The notes under the pieces: model-generated | What the model saw: only the letters and a program-made list of their open reading frames with translations | Told to the model about the DNA's origin: nothing | The model's database searches: none | NCBI GenBank assembly: GCA_020425885.1 | Contig: JAGQRA010000700.1 | Span: 1-6,453 of the forward strand | Length of the DNA: 6,453 bases | Origin: Planctomycetota bacterium | Lineage (GTDB): Bacteria > Planctomycetota > UBA1135 > UBA2386 | Direction: 5' to 3' | Position numbers and translations under genes: made by a program | In this document: positions 5,702-6,453 of the stretch, in pieces | How the letters are laid out: each line of letters begins with the position of its first letter | Numbering within the stretch: the stretch's first letter is position 1

Positions 5702-6453
5702 TCAGCGCAGCCCGCGCTGACCGTGCCCGAACACGGCCAGCGCGGCGGTCGTCCAGCGGTCGAGCGCGGCCTGCGCGCCGTCGGTCGCCTCAGCCAGCTT
5801 CACGCGCGAGCGCCGCAGCGCCTCAGCCGGGTCGACGCCGGCGCGCAGCAACTGCAGCGTGGTTGTCAGCAGCCGGCGCGTCGGCTCGAGCCGCAGCGCG
5901 AACGGCGAGGCCGCGACGCAGCCGGCGCCGTGCTCGAGGAACGCGCCGCCGAGGTCGGCGCGCAGCGGAGCGCCGAAGCGGTTGGGGCCGAGCGCGGCGT
6001 TGCATGCGGCGAGCACGACGACGCGCGGCGCCGGGAGTCGCGCGACGTCGTCGCAAGTGAAGATCCCGTCGTGGAGCCGCAGCACGATCGGCCGCACAAG
6101 CTCACGGCGACGTTCGCCGTGGGCCATCAGCACGAGCACGTCAGTGGCCCCGAGCGCCGTCAGGTCCGCGAGCCGGCAACGGTCCTCGAGGTGCACGATC
6201 GGCCGGTCGTAGCCCTCGAGCAAGGGCGCGACGTAGGTGCTGCCGAGGCCGGCCTCGCCCGCGTCCCGGCGCACCGTCCCGAACAGCGCCAGCCGCAGCG
6301 GGCCGCGGCCCGCGGGCGCCTCGGCCCGTGCCAGCACGAACGCCACCCCCGGCCAGTGGTCGAGCGCGAAGCGTTCGCCGAGCGGCTGGCCCTCCAGCGG
6401 CAGGCACTCGAACGGCAGCTGCGGCAGCATCTCGCTGCCGACGATCGACAGCC
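5702..6453 (-). CDS. CHAT-domain cysteine protease, C-terminal part (5' end off window)
   Basis: About 250 C-terminal codons lie in the window; the frame stays open to the right edge. ATG 6430 is internal: the codons before it (LSIVGSE) continue into MLPQLPFECLPLEGQPLGER, matching the start of a CHAT domain, where a 'Pdg-L--lPFeaL' segment precedes 'ler'. The catalytic His sits in LVLMAHGE (codon 6119-6121) and the catalytic Cys in VVVLAACNAALG (codon 6002-6004), with the usual 39-residue spacing of a caspase-like clan CD dyad. The fold then continues with ADLGGAFLEHGAGCVAAS, a DPAEALRRSR helix and an AALAVFGHG end. CHAT proteases often carry N-terminal TPR or other sensor domains and are activated by partner proteins in defence or signalling systems; those parts lie outside. 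The Asn after the Cys replaces the more common Glu, Gln or Ser. Protease identity is firm; target and activator are unknown. Confidence 0.87.
   Translation of the reverse strand, partial: LSIVGSEMLPQLPFECLPLEGQPLGERFALDHWPGVAFVLARAEAPAGRGPLRLALFGTVRRDAGEAGLGSTYVAPLLEGYDRPIVHLEDRCRLADLTALGATDVLVLMAHGERRRELVRPIVLRLHDGIFTCDDVARLPAPRVVVLAACNAALGPNRFGAPLRADLGGAFLEHGAGCVAASPFALRLEPTRRLLTTTLQLLRAGVDPAEALRRSRVKLAEATDGAQAALDRWTTAALAVFGHGQRGLR

Noticed and set aside
6428..6430. ATG at 6430 as the start of the CHAT protein
   Set aside because: The frame continues upstream with CHAT-like residues (LSIVGSE leading into MLPQLPFECLP), and a start here would cut the domain. The gene runs past the window edge.

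Overview
The window is very GC-rich, uses G/C at almost every third codon position, and is dominated by exported proteins of kinds common in Planctomycetota. These are a two-domain Cys-containing secreted protein, a right-handed beta-helix protein ending in the 'choice-of-anchor Q' style (VDMGAYE), and a secreted FG-GAP/VCBS-type protein. Signal peptides ending in ...AAQ or ...ADAQA and mostly absent Shine-Dalgarno sites also fit that phylum. I infer a member of the Planctomycetota, possibly from a metagenome; no marker gene in the window proves it.

Layout. (1) 1-87 (+): last 28 codons of an unidentified upstream gene. (2) 236-937 (+): Tat-exported protein with a DOPA 4,5-dioxygenase-like domain. 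Its start is well explained by a -10-like hexamer lying just 6 bases upstream, as in a leaderless transcript. (3) 938-1160: no intact gene. Its minus strand carries strong codon-position bias over about 60 codons with a motif resembling GH27 alpha-galactosidases, so it looks like a decayed gene fragment. Two hairpins flank or overlap it. (4) 1161-2231 (-) and 2435-3808 (+): two divergent secreted proteins sharing a 203-bp control region. Only the beta-helix gene has a clear Shine-Dalgarno site. (5) 3950-5701 (+): secreted protein with three FG-GAP-like calcium loops and a proline-rich C-terminal tail. (6) 5702-6453 (-): C-terminal part of a CHAT-domain cysteine protease that runs off the right edge. 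Its stop codon abuts the stop of gene 5 inside one TGATCA palindrome.

The exported proteins probably act in the periplasm or at the cell surface, in adhesion, polymer binding or aromatic chemistry, but nothing here ties them into one pathway. The CHAT protease is the one candidate for a regulated or defence-like system, but its N-terminal half and partners lie outside the window. I saw no tRNA, rRNA, CRISPR array, insertion sequence or attachment site.
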